NCBI GenBank assembly: GCA_014305025.1
Contig: JACRTY010000025.1
Coordinates: forward strand, 1 to 50,128
DNA: 50,128 nucleotides
Direction: 5' to 3'
Origin: Candidatus Nyctobacter psychrophilus
GTDB taxonomy: Bacteria > Vulcanimicrobiota > Vulcanimicrobiia > Vulcanimicrobiales > Vulcanimicrobiaceae
A model generated the notes under the pieces. It ran no database searches and had not been told where the DNA came from. It was given only the letters and a program-made list of their open reading frames with translations. The translations under genes and the position numbers were made by a program. The first letter of the stretch is position 1. Every line of letters starts with the position of its first letter. Shown here piece after piece: positions 7,339 through 15,959 of this stretch.

Positions 7339-9087
7339 GTGGACCGCTCGCCTTCGAACTCCGAGATCGCCCGCATGCTTGGGGCAATCCGCACCTTGAT
7401 GGAGTTCGCGGGCGAGCCGTTTTACAAGTCCATGGCCTACGAGCGAGCCGCCGAAACGCTCGAAAACGCCCCGCCGGTCGCCGGCTTGATTGCGGCGGGC
7501 GAGCTGGAGAAGTTGCCGGGCATCGGCAAAACGCTGGCTGCCCGCATCGCGGAAATTGCGACGACCGGTTCCAGCGCGTATTACGAAGAACTGGCCGCGC
7601 GCTATCCACCGTCGCTCGCGGAACTGCTGGCCGTTCCGGGCATCGGCATCAAAACGGCGCAGGTTCTGTTCCGTGACTTCGGCATCGCCTCGCTGGCCGA
7701 TCTCGAACGCGCGCTCGACGCCGGAACGCTCGTCGGCGTCGCGCGCTTGGGGACGAAATCGCTCGAGAACGTGCGGCGCGGCATCCTCGCGTATAAGGGG
7801 CGCACCACGCGAACGCCGCTCGGGCGTGCGCTGCCGCTCGCGCAACGGCTGACGGCCTATCTCGCCGCCGGTGGGCAGGCCGCCGATCTTGCATGCGTCG
7901 GCAGCGTACGGCGCGCCGAGGTGACGGTCGGCGACATCGACATCGTCTGCACGTCGAGCGAACCGGGCGACGTGATTGCCCGCTTCGTTCGCTTCGAAGA
8001 CGCGCGCGCGGTCCTCGCCGAGGGCGTCACCAAGGCCTCGATCTGGCTCGAGGGTGGTCTGCAAATCGACCTGCGCGTGCTTCCGCAAGACGTCTACGGC
8101 AATCTACTTCAGCACTTTACCGGATCGCGCGAACATAACATTCAATTGCGTGAATACGCCGTGCGCAAAGGCTTGCGGGTGAGCGAGAACGGCATCCTCG
8201 ACGTCGCCACCGGCGTGAACCGAACGTGCCGCACCGAAGAAGAGGTGTACGCGGCGCTGGACCTTCCGTACATCGCGCCGGAGATGCGGCTAGGCGTCGG
8301 CGAACTCGACGCGGCTCTCGCGGGCACGCTCCCGGCGCCCGTTACGCTCGAAGAATTGCGCGGTGATTTCCACATGCACTCGACCTGGAGCGACGGGCGG
8401 GACTCGCTCGAAGACATGATCGCCGCTGCCGCCGCGCGCGGCTATGCGTATCATGCGATCTCCGAGCACTCGCCGGGCCGCGGGCACATCGGGGTCGGTG
8501 CGGACCGTCTGCGCACGCGCCGCGCGCTCGTTCGCGAAATCGAGGCGAAGTACGGCGTGCGGACGCTCTGTTCGTCCGAGGTCGACATCCGTTCCGATGG
8601 AACGCTCGATTACGACGATGCGACGCTTGCCGACCTCGATCTCGTGGTCGCGAGCGTTCACAGCGCGATGAACCTGTCGCACGACGCGATGACGGCGCGC
8701 TTGATCCGCGCGTGCGAGAATCCGTATGTGACGATCATCGGCCATCCGACCGGCCGCAACGTCGAAACGTTTGGGGGCTACGATTTCGACCACGATGCGG
8801 TTTTCGAAGCGGCAGCGCGCACCGGGACGGCGCTCGAGATCGACGGTCAGCCCAAGCGCCTCGACCTGCCGAGCGCAATGGCGCGGCGCGCGCGCGACTT
8901 CGGCGTCACGTTTTCGCTCGACAGCGACGCGCACGCGGTCGAGCAGCTCGATAACGTCGCCTATGCGGTCGGACAGGCGCGCCGCGCCTGGATCACGCGC
9001 GACGAAGTGCTCAACGCGCGACCGCTGGAGGACGTGCTGTCATTCGTGGCGGCGAAACGCAAGCGTTCAGCGCGCGCCGCGGAGTGA
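7339..9087 (+). CDS. polX: DNA polymerase X family protein with PHP domain
   Basis: A protein of 582 residues with the bacterial PolX layout. An N-terminal 8-kDa domain with helix-hairpin-helix motifs (LPGIGK at ~59, VPGIGIK at ~99) is followed by the nucleotidyltransferase palm with GSVRR (188-192), GDID (198-201) and Asp ~244, giving all three catalytic aspartates. A C-terminal PHP domain contains HMHSTWSDG (345-353), HAISEHS and IIGHPTGR. These enzymes fill short gaps in base-excision repair, and the PHP part provides 3'-5' exonuclease or AP-endonuclease activity. The start is GTG at 7339; an in-frame ATG at 7375 would cut into the 8-kDa domain. The 3' end overlaps the convergent DUF2079 gene by 21 bases. 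Confidence 0.95.
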   Translation: MDRSPSNSEIARMLGAIRTLMEFAGEPFYKSMAYERAAETLENAPPVAGLIAAGELEKLPGIGKTLAARIAEIATTGSSAYYEELAARYPPSLAELLAVPGIGIKTAQVLFRDFGIASLADLERALDAGTLVGVARLGTKSLENVRRGILAYKGRTTRTPLGRALPLAQRLTAYLAAGGQAADLACVGSVRRAEVTVGDIDIVCTSSEPGDVIARFVRFEDARAVLAEGVTKASIWLEGGLQIDLRVLPQDVYGNLLQHFTGSREHNIQLREYAVRKGLRVSENGILDVATGVNRTCRTEEEVYAALDLPYIAPEMRLGVGELDAALAGTLPAPVTLEELRGDFHMHSTWSDGRDSLEDMIAAAAARGYAYHAISEHSPGRGHIGVGADRLRTRRALVREIEAKYGVRTLCSSEVDIRSDGTLDYDDATLADLDLVVASVHSAMNLSHDAMTARLIRACENPYVTIIGHPTGRNVETFGGYDFDHDAVFEAAARTGTALEIDGQPKRLDLPSAMARRARDFGVTFSLDSDAHAVEQLDNVAYAVGQARRAWITRDEVLNARPLEDVLSFVAAKRKRSARAAE

Positions 9088-10566
9088 AGCGCCGAGCGAC
9101 CGGTAGTGGACGTTGCCCGGCGTGATGCAGTCGCCGATCCGCGCGCCCGCATCGGGCCTGCGGCGGTAGGCGGTGACGTGACCGAATCGCGCGACCACCT
9201 GCAGTTGTCCGCCGGCGCGTTCCCGGACGAGTTCGGGCACAATATCATCCTGATAGTACGCGCTCGGATAGTCGTCGGCGTAGACGACATAATCGACGTA
9301 CGGGCAGAAGAACACGGTCGCGTTCGGATGATCGCCCGCAATATGCGCAAACCATTCATCGTGCGTGACGAGATGAGCATTCTGCGGCACGAGCGCGAGC
9401 GCGCGCGCCGCATCTGCGTGAGGGTAGACGGGGCGCACATAGTGCGCGACGTGCATAGGGTTCGCCACCAGCAGGACGATGATGCATAATGCTAACGCGG
9501 CTTGGTACCAGCGAAGCGCGACGCGGCGCAGGACGAGGGCCCCGAGCGCCCCGAGCAGCAACCACGGACACCAAATCGCTGCATAGTGTGAGCCCATGCG
9601 CCACGCGATCGGGTCGCTCGAGAGCAGCACCGCCGCAAATCCGGGAAGCGCAAGCAACGACCAGCGTGAGAGCAATGGCAGAAAAGCGAGCGGGATGAGC
9701 GCTTCCAGCACGTAGGTCGCGCGCCCGAGCGTGGCGATCTGGGGCAGCAGAGCCGGATGCGCGAGCAATGCCGTGATGACGTTCGCCGGCCCGTGCGCGA
9801 ACGGATAGTCGTAGAAGCGCGAGGGCTGCCACGGACCGACGTGCGCCAGGACGACGTCGCCATAGACGGCCAGCGCCGCGGCGTTGATGAACGTCAGAAA
9901 AAATCCGGCGAGGACCAAGCGTTCCGGTTCGGGCGGGACGCCGACCAATAAGCCGCCGTCGGGAAAGCGGCGCGGCGCGATCGCGTGGCGTCGCAACAAG
10001 CCGATTGCGGCCAACGCGAGGCCGACGATACCGAGCACGATGCAGGCTTCTTCGCGCACGAGCGCGCCGAGAAGGGAAAACAGCGCGAACCATCCCCAGC
10101 GTGCGCGATCTGCCGCCCACACGAGTCCCAGCGCTAGGGCCGGATAGAACGCGATCTCGTGAAATTCCGTAAAAGCGACCGCAATCAGCGGCGGATAGAG
10201 CAGCGCGAGCGACGCATACGCGAACGCGCGCCCTTCGTCGACGTATCGGCGGGCTATGCCGTAGAGAGGAAAGGCCGTCAGTCCAATAAGGACCGGCTGC
10301 ACGATTTGCAGCGCTAAGCCCGAACGCGTCGCAGCCACTAGCGGCCAAAGCGTCGCGAGCAGCGGCGCCCAGTGGAAGCGAAAGTGCGTCCCTTGTTCGG
10401 GGCCGTCCGTAAAACCGCCGAACGCGTCGGCAATCACTTGCGTAAACGTGCCGGTGTCGGTTCCGTACGTCCAGATGTGCCAGCGCCACGCCGCGAGCGC
10501 CGTCAGCACCAGCACGTAGGCGCCGAACGCAACGACGAGTTTTCTCACCGCCGTGCCGGTCCGCAC
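9067..10566 (-). CDS. DUF2079 multi-spanning membrane protein
   Basis: A protein of 499 residues with about ten transmembrane segments. The N-terminal region has the DUF2079 pattern: a first helix (LVVAFGAYVLVLTALAAW), then a soluble loop YGTDTGTFTQVIAD and HFRFHWAPLL, then FPLYGIARRYV and FTEFHEIAFYPALALGLVWA. DUF2079 proteins resemble GT-C glycosyltransferases in topology; their substrate is unknown. The C-terminal ~100 residues (VPQNAHLVTHDEWFAHIAGD, FFCPYVDYVVYADDYP) form the expected extracytoplasmic domain. It lies seven bases from the stop of the ABC permease gene on the same strand. Confidence 0.88.
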   Translation of the reverse strand: MRTGTAVRKLVVAFGAYVLVLTALAAWRWHIWTYGTDTGTFTQVIADAFGGFTDGPEQGTHFRFHWAPLLATLWPLVAATRSGLALQIVQPVLIGLTAFPLYGIARRYVDEGRAFAYASLALLYPPLIAVAFTEFHEIAFYPALALGLVWAADRARWGWFALFSLLGALVREEACIVLGIVGLALAAIGLLRRHAIAPRRFPDGGLLVGVPPEPERLVLAGFFLTFINAAALAVYGDVVLAHVGPWQPSRFYDYPFAHGPANVITALLAHPALLPQIATLGRATYVLEALIPLAFLPLLSRWSLLALPGFAAVLLSSDPIAWRMGSHYAAIWCPWLLLGALGALVLRRVALRWYQAALALCIIVLLVANPMHVAHYVRPVYPHADAARALALVPQNAHLVTHDEWFAHIAGDHPNATVFFCPYVDYVVYADDYPSAYYQDDIVPELVRERAGGQLQVVARFGHVTAYRRRPDAGARIGDCITPGNVHYRSLGASLRGAR

Positions 10567-10572
10567 GGCCGC

Positions 10573-11823
10573 TTACGTACGAAGCGCCGCAATAATTTGA
10601 CGCGGAGAGGGCAGTCGTCCGTACAGCAGCATGCCGACGCGATAAATCTTGCCGGCGGCCCAAAAGCAGACGACGACCGTTGCGGCATCAATTGCCGCTG
10701 CGACCGCGGTCTGCCACCACGGGACGGTGCTGATGGCCAAACGCGTAAAGATGACGAAGGGTGAAAGGAACGGAACGAACGTCGTGACGACGACGAGCGG
10801 AGCATCGGGTGCGACCAGCGCATACTGCGCGATAAAAAATGCTCCCACGACGGGCAAGATGACCGGCGTCGTTACGCTGCCGAGATCTTCCGTGCGTGAA
10901 ATCAGCGATGCTGCTGCAGCATAAATGGTCGCGTATTGCAAGTAGCCGAGCACGAAGAACACGAAGAATGCCAGCACTTCGCCCGGCGAGACCGCCAGAG
11001 ACAGCGAACCGGCGACTCCGCTCGGCGGTCCGCTCGGGCTTTTGAGCGATGCGGCGACTTGGGGCAAGAGCACGATCGCGGTCAGGAGCCAGAGTCCGAG
11101 TTGGACGGCCGCGACGACCGCTGCCGCGAGCACCTTCCCGGCCAGCAAATTGCGAGCCGCGATTGTCGCCATGAGGATCTCCGCGATGCGGCTGGTCTTC
11201 TCTTCGGCTACCGACGCCATCACGCCCTGACTTGCCAGAATGATGGCGAGATAGAGCATGAAGATCAGGCCGAAGGCGATGCCGTGCGCAAACATAGCGG
11301 TTCCTGAATCGGAGAACTTTTGATCGATCGGATGCGTGCGATGAGCGATCACGGCCGTCGCTGCGACTCGTGCCGGCGGCAGACCCGTGCCGATCGCGAT
11401 TGCGAGCGGCGCGAGGTCTTCGCGTAGCTGCCTCCCATCGAAGGCGGACAGATCGCGCGGATACGTATCGATGGAGAGTCGTCGGGCGCGCTGTTCGAGA
11501 GCGACCGCGGCGCCGGCGTTTCCATGCGCTCTGAGGTACGCTGCGTTGACGCGCTGGGGAAGCGCGTCGACACGCGCTACAACGTCGAAGTTTTTTGCGC
11601 CATCCAACAACGCCGCTGCGGGTGCTCGTAACGCCGGCGTGCCGGCGAGCACGATGTTGCTGCTCGACGACTGTCCCGCCGACACGAAGAAGGCGGGCGC
11701 CTCAATGAGCACCGCGATCGCGACGATGCCGCCGACCGTCGCGATCCAGAAGAGTCGCGAGCGGACCCGGCGTTTGAGCTCGGTGATGAAGACGATGCTC
11801 AGTTCATCGAACGCTCCGCTCAT
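10573..11823 (-). CDS. ABC-2 type exporter permease (NatB-like)
   Basis: A protein of 416 residues: an N-terminal transmembrane helix (RLFWIATVGGIVAIAVLIEA), a large extracytoplasmic domain of about 150 residues, then five or six helices starting at MFAHGIAFGLIFMLYLAIIL. EEKTSRIAEILMATIAARNLL is the conserved cytoplasmic motif of the NatB/ABC-2 permease family. The start is ATG at 11823, overlapping TGA of an upstream frame (GCATGA). That frame encodes only the tail of an ABC ATPase, so this permease has no intact ATPase partner in the window. Whether it still works with an ATPase encoded elsewhere is unknown. Confidence 0.87.
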   Translation of the reverse strand: MSGAFDELSIVFITELKRRVRSRLFWIATVGGIVAIAVLIEAPAFFVSAGQSSSSNIVLAGTPALRAPAAALLDGAKNFDVVARVDALPQRVNAAYLRAHGNAGAAVALEQRARRLSIDTYPRDLSAFDGRQLREDLAPLAIAIGTGLPPARVAATAVIAHRTHPIDQKFSDSGTAMFAHGIAFGLIFMLYLAIILASQGVMASVAEEKTSRIAEILMATIAARNLLAGKVLAAAVVAAVQLGLWLLTAIVLLPQVAASLKSPSGPPSGVAGSLSLAVSPGEVLAFFVFFVLGYLQYATIYAAAASLISRTEDLGSVTTPVILPVVGAFFIAQYALVAPDAPLVVVTTFVPFLSPFVIFTRLAISTVPWWQTAVAAAIDAATVVVCFWAAGKIYRVGMLLYGRLPSPRQIIAALRT

Positions 11824-11921
11824 GCGGGGATCGCTTCGGCCCCGAGCGCTCGGCGGTAAATCGCTTCCAGCGGCGGTTCCGGCCGGTCGAACGTCTGGAC
11901 CGGAGCGGCGGCGACGGTGGT
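11820..11921 (-). pseudogene. C-terminal stub of an ABC-transporter ATPase
   Basis: Directly upstream of the permease, in the -1 frame and ending in a TGA that overlaps the permease ATG, the minus strand reads VQTFDRPEPPLEAIYRRALG and then AEAIPA. This is the typical last segment of ABC ATPases of the NatA class (xxxPSLEEIFLxxVG). The residues before it, back to the stop of the phosphoesterase gene at 11948, are low-complexity Ser/Thr/Ala and not ATPase-like. The rest of the gene is missing, so the deletion breakpoint lies close to 11920-11950. Confidence 0.6.
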
Positions 11922-11947
11922 CGACGACGAGCATGTCGCCCTTCCGT

Positions 11948-14398
11948 TTATCGTCCGGCGCCGCGAATTCCGTTGCGCCCGGAGCCCTTACCATGGGTGC
12001 CGCGGACTGCGTGCGTGATGATGTCCGTGAGCATGGCGTCGGGCGCGGCGTCTTCACGCGAGAAGTCGAGCCCCGCGCTGTCGCGGGCGCGGTACGCGGC
12101 GGCCGTGTTGCGCGCACTCAGATCGACCGTTTCGGGCAATGCATCGTAGGGTCGAAAGTCCGGCGTCGCGCTGAAGGCGTCGTCGAGTGGGAGTGCCGCT
12201 GCATCGTAGGCGGACAGCGGCGGCAGCCCGAGGATCAGCTCGATCGTGCGCACGATGCCGGCGGTCGAGTGATGCGCGTGGACGACGCCGCCTCGTGCAT
12301 ACGCGCTGACGACGTAGGCCGTCATCCGTTGCGCGTCGACGTGATCGGGACCGTTCTGCGCATCGTCTTCGACCACGAAGACGGCCGTGTCGCGCCAGTG
12401 GCGCGAATGCGACAGGTGCGCGACGAGTCTGCCCAGCGCAAGATCGTTTTGCGCCGCATACGCGATGGGCGTCAGCGCACCCGGCTTCGTTCCGGCGGTG
12501 TGATCGTTGGGGAGCCGCAGCAGTTCGAGTTGGGGCAAGTCACCGCGCGCATCGTAGGCGTCAAACTCGTGGGCCCACTCTGCTTCGCGATCGAGATCGC
12601 TGTAGGTGACGTCGAAGCCGCGCGCGCGCGGATCGGTAACGGCGGCGAGATCGCGCATGTGGGAAACGACGCGGCCACCGGCATCCGGATCACTGACGAA
12701 CTCACCATAGTTGCGCAAACTGATGCCGTGGGCGGCAGCGTCGTTCCAGAGATAACCGCCATGCGGCGTCGAGGCGACCGCGCCGTCCTCAAAATCGTAC
12801 AGCATGCGCCGCCCGCCGTAGTTTTGCGGCCACATGCGTTCGAGGTAGTCGTTGGCGAACGCCGCCGTCGACCAATTGTGGCCGTCGGCGCTGACTTCCG
12901 CGTCGGCGAAGGTGTCGTCGAGGATTCCGAAGCGGCGCGCGAGGGCGTGATCGTTGGGCGTTACACGCGCATCGAAGAGCGCAAGCGCAGGATCGCCGTT
13001 GGCGCCGGGGAGGTCGCCGAGGACCTGATCGTACGTGCGGTTCTCTTTGATGATGTAGATCACATGACGAAGCGGGCCGCCCGCGCGGACGACCGTTCGG
13101 CGCGCGCTGCCCTCGCGAGGAGTCGCGTGCGTTGCAGCGGCGAGCGACTCTGCAAGTGCCGGACCGGCATGTGCGCGAACCGCGGCGAGGCCGGCGGCCA
13201 GCGCCGCGCCACTGGGGATGGCGATGCGGCGTACGCTGCCGATCATCCCCGACGCCACATATCCCGAGGCGTCGGCGCTCTCGCCAGGCGGACGGTGGGC
13301 GTACGGTTGAAACTGCGGATTGGCGCGGCCACCTTCCCCCATGCCGTCGACCACATCGAGCGACGTTCCGTCAGGCGCGACCGTCAGTGCCGTCGGATAC
13401 CAACCGGTCGGCATCATGCCGATGAGGCGGGGCCGCGCTCCCTCGAGCGTGAGCACCGCCACGGCGTTGGCGGCGGCCAGCGTCACGTACAGCCGTTTGC
13501 CGTCGGGTGAGGGTGCGAGCGCTGACGGCGACGCACCGAAGAGCCTGCCGAGAAACGGCGCAACGTTGACGTCGGCGACCCGCTTTTCGCGTGCGACATC
13601 GACAACGCCGACGGCGTCATCGTCGCTCTCGCTGACGTACAACTGCCGGCCGTCCGAAGAAAGCAGCAGCGCCTCGGGATGCCGGCCGACGTCGATCGAG
13701 GCGCGCACACGTTGCGCTGCGACGTCGACCACGGAGAGCGTGTGACCGGCCCAGTTCGCGACGAACAGCGTCTTGCCGTCGCTGGAAAACGCAACGCCTG
13801 CGGGGTGCGAGCCGGCATCGATCGGCGATGAACCGCCCGCGTCGCGCTCGACGAGCGCACCCCTCGTCGCCCCAGCGCCGACGGGGACGGGCGCGCTGAG
13901 CGTCCCACGCGCGGCATCGACGAACACGACGGCGCTCGCCAGATCGCCGCTGACGGCCAGCCGATTGCCGTCGGGAGCGCGCGCGATTCCGGCGGGCCAA
14001 AAAAACTTCGGTAGCGTAATGACGCGATCGGCTGCGCCACTGTCCGCGCCGTAGTGCGCAAGCGTATTTCCGGCGGCGGTTCCGACCCAGAAGCCGCTTC
14101 CGCTGCGATCGGCTAGCGGAACGCCGTAGACGTTGCGGACCGCGATGTCGCGTTCGAAGCGAAGGTCGCGCGCGTCCAAGATGCGGATCCCGGGGGTGCC
14201 CGCGCCTCCTTCGGCGACGACGAGATGCCGGCCGTCCGCCGTCGGAACGGCGCTCTGCGGAAACGTCTTGGTCACCGCAATCGTCACCGGTGCACTCGCG
14301 ATGCGCCATTCGGTCGGCAGCAGCGTCGGAAGCGGGACGGTCAGCGTCGTGCCCACCGTAGCGAGCGCAACCGCAAGGAGAACCACGAGCTTCTTCAC
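11948..14398 (-). CDS. secreted YVTN beta-propeller / phosphoesterase fusion protein
   Basis: A protein of 816 residues with a signal peptide (KKLVVLLAVALATVGTTL, residues 2-20). Residues ~40-380 hold a seven-bladed propeller with repeats such as HPAGVAFSSDGKTLFVANWA, HPEALLLSSDGRQLYVSESD and PSALAPSPDGKRLYVTLAAA. Residues ~440-800 form a phosphoesterase domain of the acid phosphatase/phospholipase C superfamily (PF04185), with HVIYIIKENRTYDQVLGDL, a conserved LRLPNDHTAGTKPGALTP and VFVVEDDAQNGPDHVDAQR (metal-binding DD and H). It probably acts outside the cytoplasm on phosphate esters. The start is GTG at 14398. It ends beside the ATPase stub, so it may have come in with the rearrangement that removed that gene. 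Confidence 0.9.
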   Translation of the reverse strand: MKKLVVLLAVALATVGTTLTVPLPTLLPTEWRIASAPVTIAVTKTFPQSAVPTADGRHLVVAEGGAGTPGIRILDARDLRFERDIAVRNVYGVPLADRSGSGFWVGTAAGNTLAHYGADSGAADRVITLPKFFWPAGIARAPDGNRLAVSGDLASAVVFVDAARGTLSAPVPVGAGATRGALVERDAGGSSPIDAGSHPAGVAFSSDGKTLFVANWAGHTLSVVDVAAQRVRASIDVGRHPEALLLSSDGRQLYVSESDDDAVGVVDVAREKRVADVNVAPFLGRLFGASPSALAPSPDGKRLYVTLAAANAVAVLTLEGARPRLIGMMPTGWYPTALTVAPDGTSLDVVDGMGEGGRANPQFQPYAHRPPGESADASGYVASGMIGSVRRIAIPSGAALAAGLAAVRAHAGPALAESLAAATHATPREGSARRTVVRAGGPLRHVIYIIKENRTYDQVLGDLPGANGDPALALFDARVTPNDHALARRFGILDDTFADAEVSADGHNWSTAAFANDYLERMWPQNYGGRRMLYDFEDGAVASTPHGGYLWNDAAAHGISLRNYGEFVSDPDAGGRVVSHMRDLAAVTDPRARGFDVTYSDLDREAEWAHEFDAYDARGDLPQLELLRLPNDHTAGTKPGALTPIAYAAQNDLALGRLVAHLSHSRHWRDTAVFVVEDDAQNGPDHVDAQRMTAYVVSAYARGGVVHAHHSTAGIVRTIELILGLPPLSAYDAAALPLDDAFSATPDFRPYDALPETVDLSARNTAAAYRARDSAGLDFSREDAAPDAMLTDIITHAVRGTHGKGSGRNGIRGAGR

Positions 14399-14437
14399 GC
14401 GTTCGTCACCGGGATGTCTGGAACGTTGTTCAGCAGT

Positions 14438-14782
14438 CTACGAAGTAGGGACGCGGATGGCAGTGGGCCTGCGGACGGCGAGCGGCAGTGCAATGACGAC
14501 GATGGTCGTCAGCGTCAGCGCGAAATAGCCTTCGTGAACGCCCGCGAGGTAGCGGTGATCGATGAAGCGGCAGCCGTAGTTCGTGCCGCCCATGACGAGG
14601 GCGAAGATGCCGTATGCGAGCTGAAGTCGCCGGTGAGGATCGACGGCGGCCCCGAAGGACGACGGCATTCCGCTGCGCCGCGCGCGGAGCCAACAGGCGA
14701 CCATCGTCGCACCCAACGCAAAACAGAGGCTGCCGGTAACCAGGCCCCAGGCGATATCAAAACCACGCGAACCCTCCAGCAT
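14438..14782 (-). CDS. small membrane protein, about three helices
   Basis: About 114 residues with hydrophobic segments FDIAWGLVTGSLCFALGATM, LQLAYGIFALVMGGTNYG and ALTLTTIVVIALPLAV. I do not recognise a family. ATG at 14782 is chosen because residues upstream of it are basic and antisense to the ilvE leader. It precedes the phosphoesterase gene on the same strand with a gap of about 40 bases, so the two may be co-transcribed. Confidence 0.55.
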   Translation of the reverse strand: MLEGSRGFDIAWGLVTGSLCFALGATMVACWLRARRSGMPSSFGAAVDPHRRLQLAYGIFALVMGGTNYGCRFIDHRYLAGVHEGYFALTLTTIVVIALPLAVRRPTAIRVPTS

Positions 14783-14894
14783 CGTCACATCGTTCCGCGG
14801 CGTGAGGCGCGGCCCTGGTAGCCGGAACGAAGCACCACTGCGGACCCCGCTGCCGAAATGCTTGGGGTCCATTGCTCGCGAAGGATGAGCCACT

Positions 14895-15842
14895 ATGGAG
14901 TTGAGCGACGCGATCGTCTATGCCGGCGGCGACTTCGTTCGGTACGGGGACGCCAAGGTCGGCCTGCTGACCCACGGACTCAATTACGGCACCGGCTGCT
15001 TCGAAGGCATCCGCGGCTACTGGAACGCCGCCGACGGGGAACTGAACCTGTTCCAGCTCCGCGAACACTTCGAGCGTTTGCAAGCGTCGACCAAGACGTT
15101 GCTCATGAGCCTGCCGCACTCCGTCGATGAGCTGGCCGAACTGACCATCGAACTCTGCGCGCGCAATCGCTTCGTGGGTGACGTTTACATCCGGCCGCTG
15201 GTGTATAAAGCGGCTGAAGACGTCGGCGTTCGCCTGACGGGCGTGCCGGATGCCTTTGCGATCATCGCGGTCCCGTTCTTGCCCTACTATCACGCACCGA
15301 CGGGTCTGCGCTGCGGGGTGAGTTCCTGGCGGCGCATCGACGATACGATGGCACCGGCGCGCGCCAAGATCACCGGCACCTACATCAACTCGGCCCTCGC
15401 CAAGAGCGAAGCGCAACTCAACGGTTTCGACGAAGCGATTCTGCTTTCGCATGATGGTCACGTCGCCGAAGGTTCGGCGGCAAACCTATTTCTGGTGCGA
15501 AGCGGAACGCTGTACACACCGGATCCTACGCAGAACGTCCTCGAAGGCATCACGCGGCGCTCGGTTCTGACCTTAGCGCGCGTGGAACTGGGCGTCCCGA
15601 TCCTCGAACGTGCCCTCGACCGCAGCGAACTTTACGGCGCCGACGAAATCTTTTTCACGGGCACCGCTGCGGGCATCAGCTACGTCAGCTCGGTCGACCA
15701 TCGCCGCGTCGCGGACGGCACGATGGGCCCCGTCACGCGCAAGCTCAGCGAGACGTTCGCCCGCGTCACCTCGGGACGCGAACCGGCTTACCGTTCCTGG
15801 CTGACACCGGTTTACGCCAACCGCCGAGTCGGTGCCGCGTAA
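14895..15842 (+). CDS. ilvE: branched-chain amino acid aminotransferase (class IV PLP)
   Basis: A protein of 315 residues, typical for class IV aminotransferases, which perform the last step of leucine, isoleucine and valine synthesis with glutamate as amino donor. Conserved pieces are VGLLTHGLNYGTGCFEGIRGY at the N-terminus, VYIRPLVYKA, the PLP lysine in APARAKITGTYINSALAKSE, DEAILLSHDGHVAEGSAANL and the cofactor-phosphate loop EIFFTGTAAGISYV. D-amino acid transaminase and aminodeoxychorismate lyase share the fold, but the YxRPLxYK and Gly-rich segments fit IlvE best. It stands alone on the plus strand and ends in a long inverted repeat. Confidence 0.9.
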   Translation: MELSDAIVYAGGDFVRYGDAKVGLLTHGLNYGTGCFEGIRGYWNAADGELNLFQLREHFERLQASTKTLLMSLPHSVDELAELTIELCARNRFVGDVYIRPLVYKAAEDVGVRLTGVPDAFAIIAVPFLPYYHAPTGLRCGVSSWRRIDDTMAPARAKITGTYINSALAKSEAQLNGFDEAILLSHDGHVAEGSAANLFLVRSGTLYTPDPTQNVLEGITRRSVLTLARVELGVPILERALDRSELYGADEIFFTGTAAGISYVSSVDHRRVADGTMGPVTRKLSETFARVTSGREPAYRSWLTPVYANRRVGAA

Positions 15843-15944
15843 GAGGGGCCTAATTTAGCGCATGGCGTCGTCGCTACGCGGCTCATGGCCCCGAAGGCAC
15901 TTCGCCGCTAGGCTCCTCGCCCTGCGCTAAACGAGACCCCTCTT
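15841..15944. repeat. inverted repeat, 22-base arms, between convergent genes
   Basis: The arms 15841-15862 (aagaggggcctaatttagcg...) and 15923-15944 are complementary at 19 of 22 positions, around a 60-base loop. The left arm begins inside the ilvE stop codon and the right arm ends 15 bases before the stop of the convergent beta-lactamase gene. The position suggests a two-way transcription stop, but the long loop is unusual for an intrinsic terminator. Confidence 0.75.
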
Positions 15945-15959
15945 GCAGATTTGGCGGCG

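Noticed and set aside
11387..13510. A 707-codon open frame on the plus strand
   Set aside because: It is antisense to the well-supported ABC permease and phosphoesterase genes; its translation is Arg/Ala-rich without any motif, as expected for mirror frames in GC-rich DNA.
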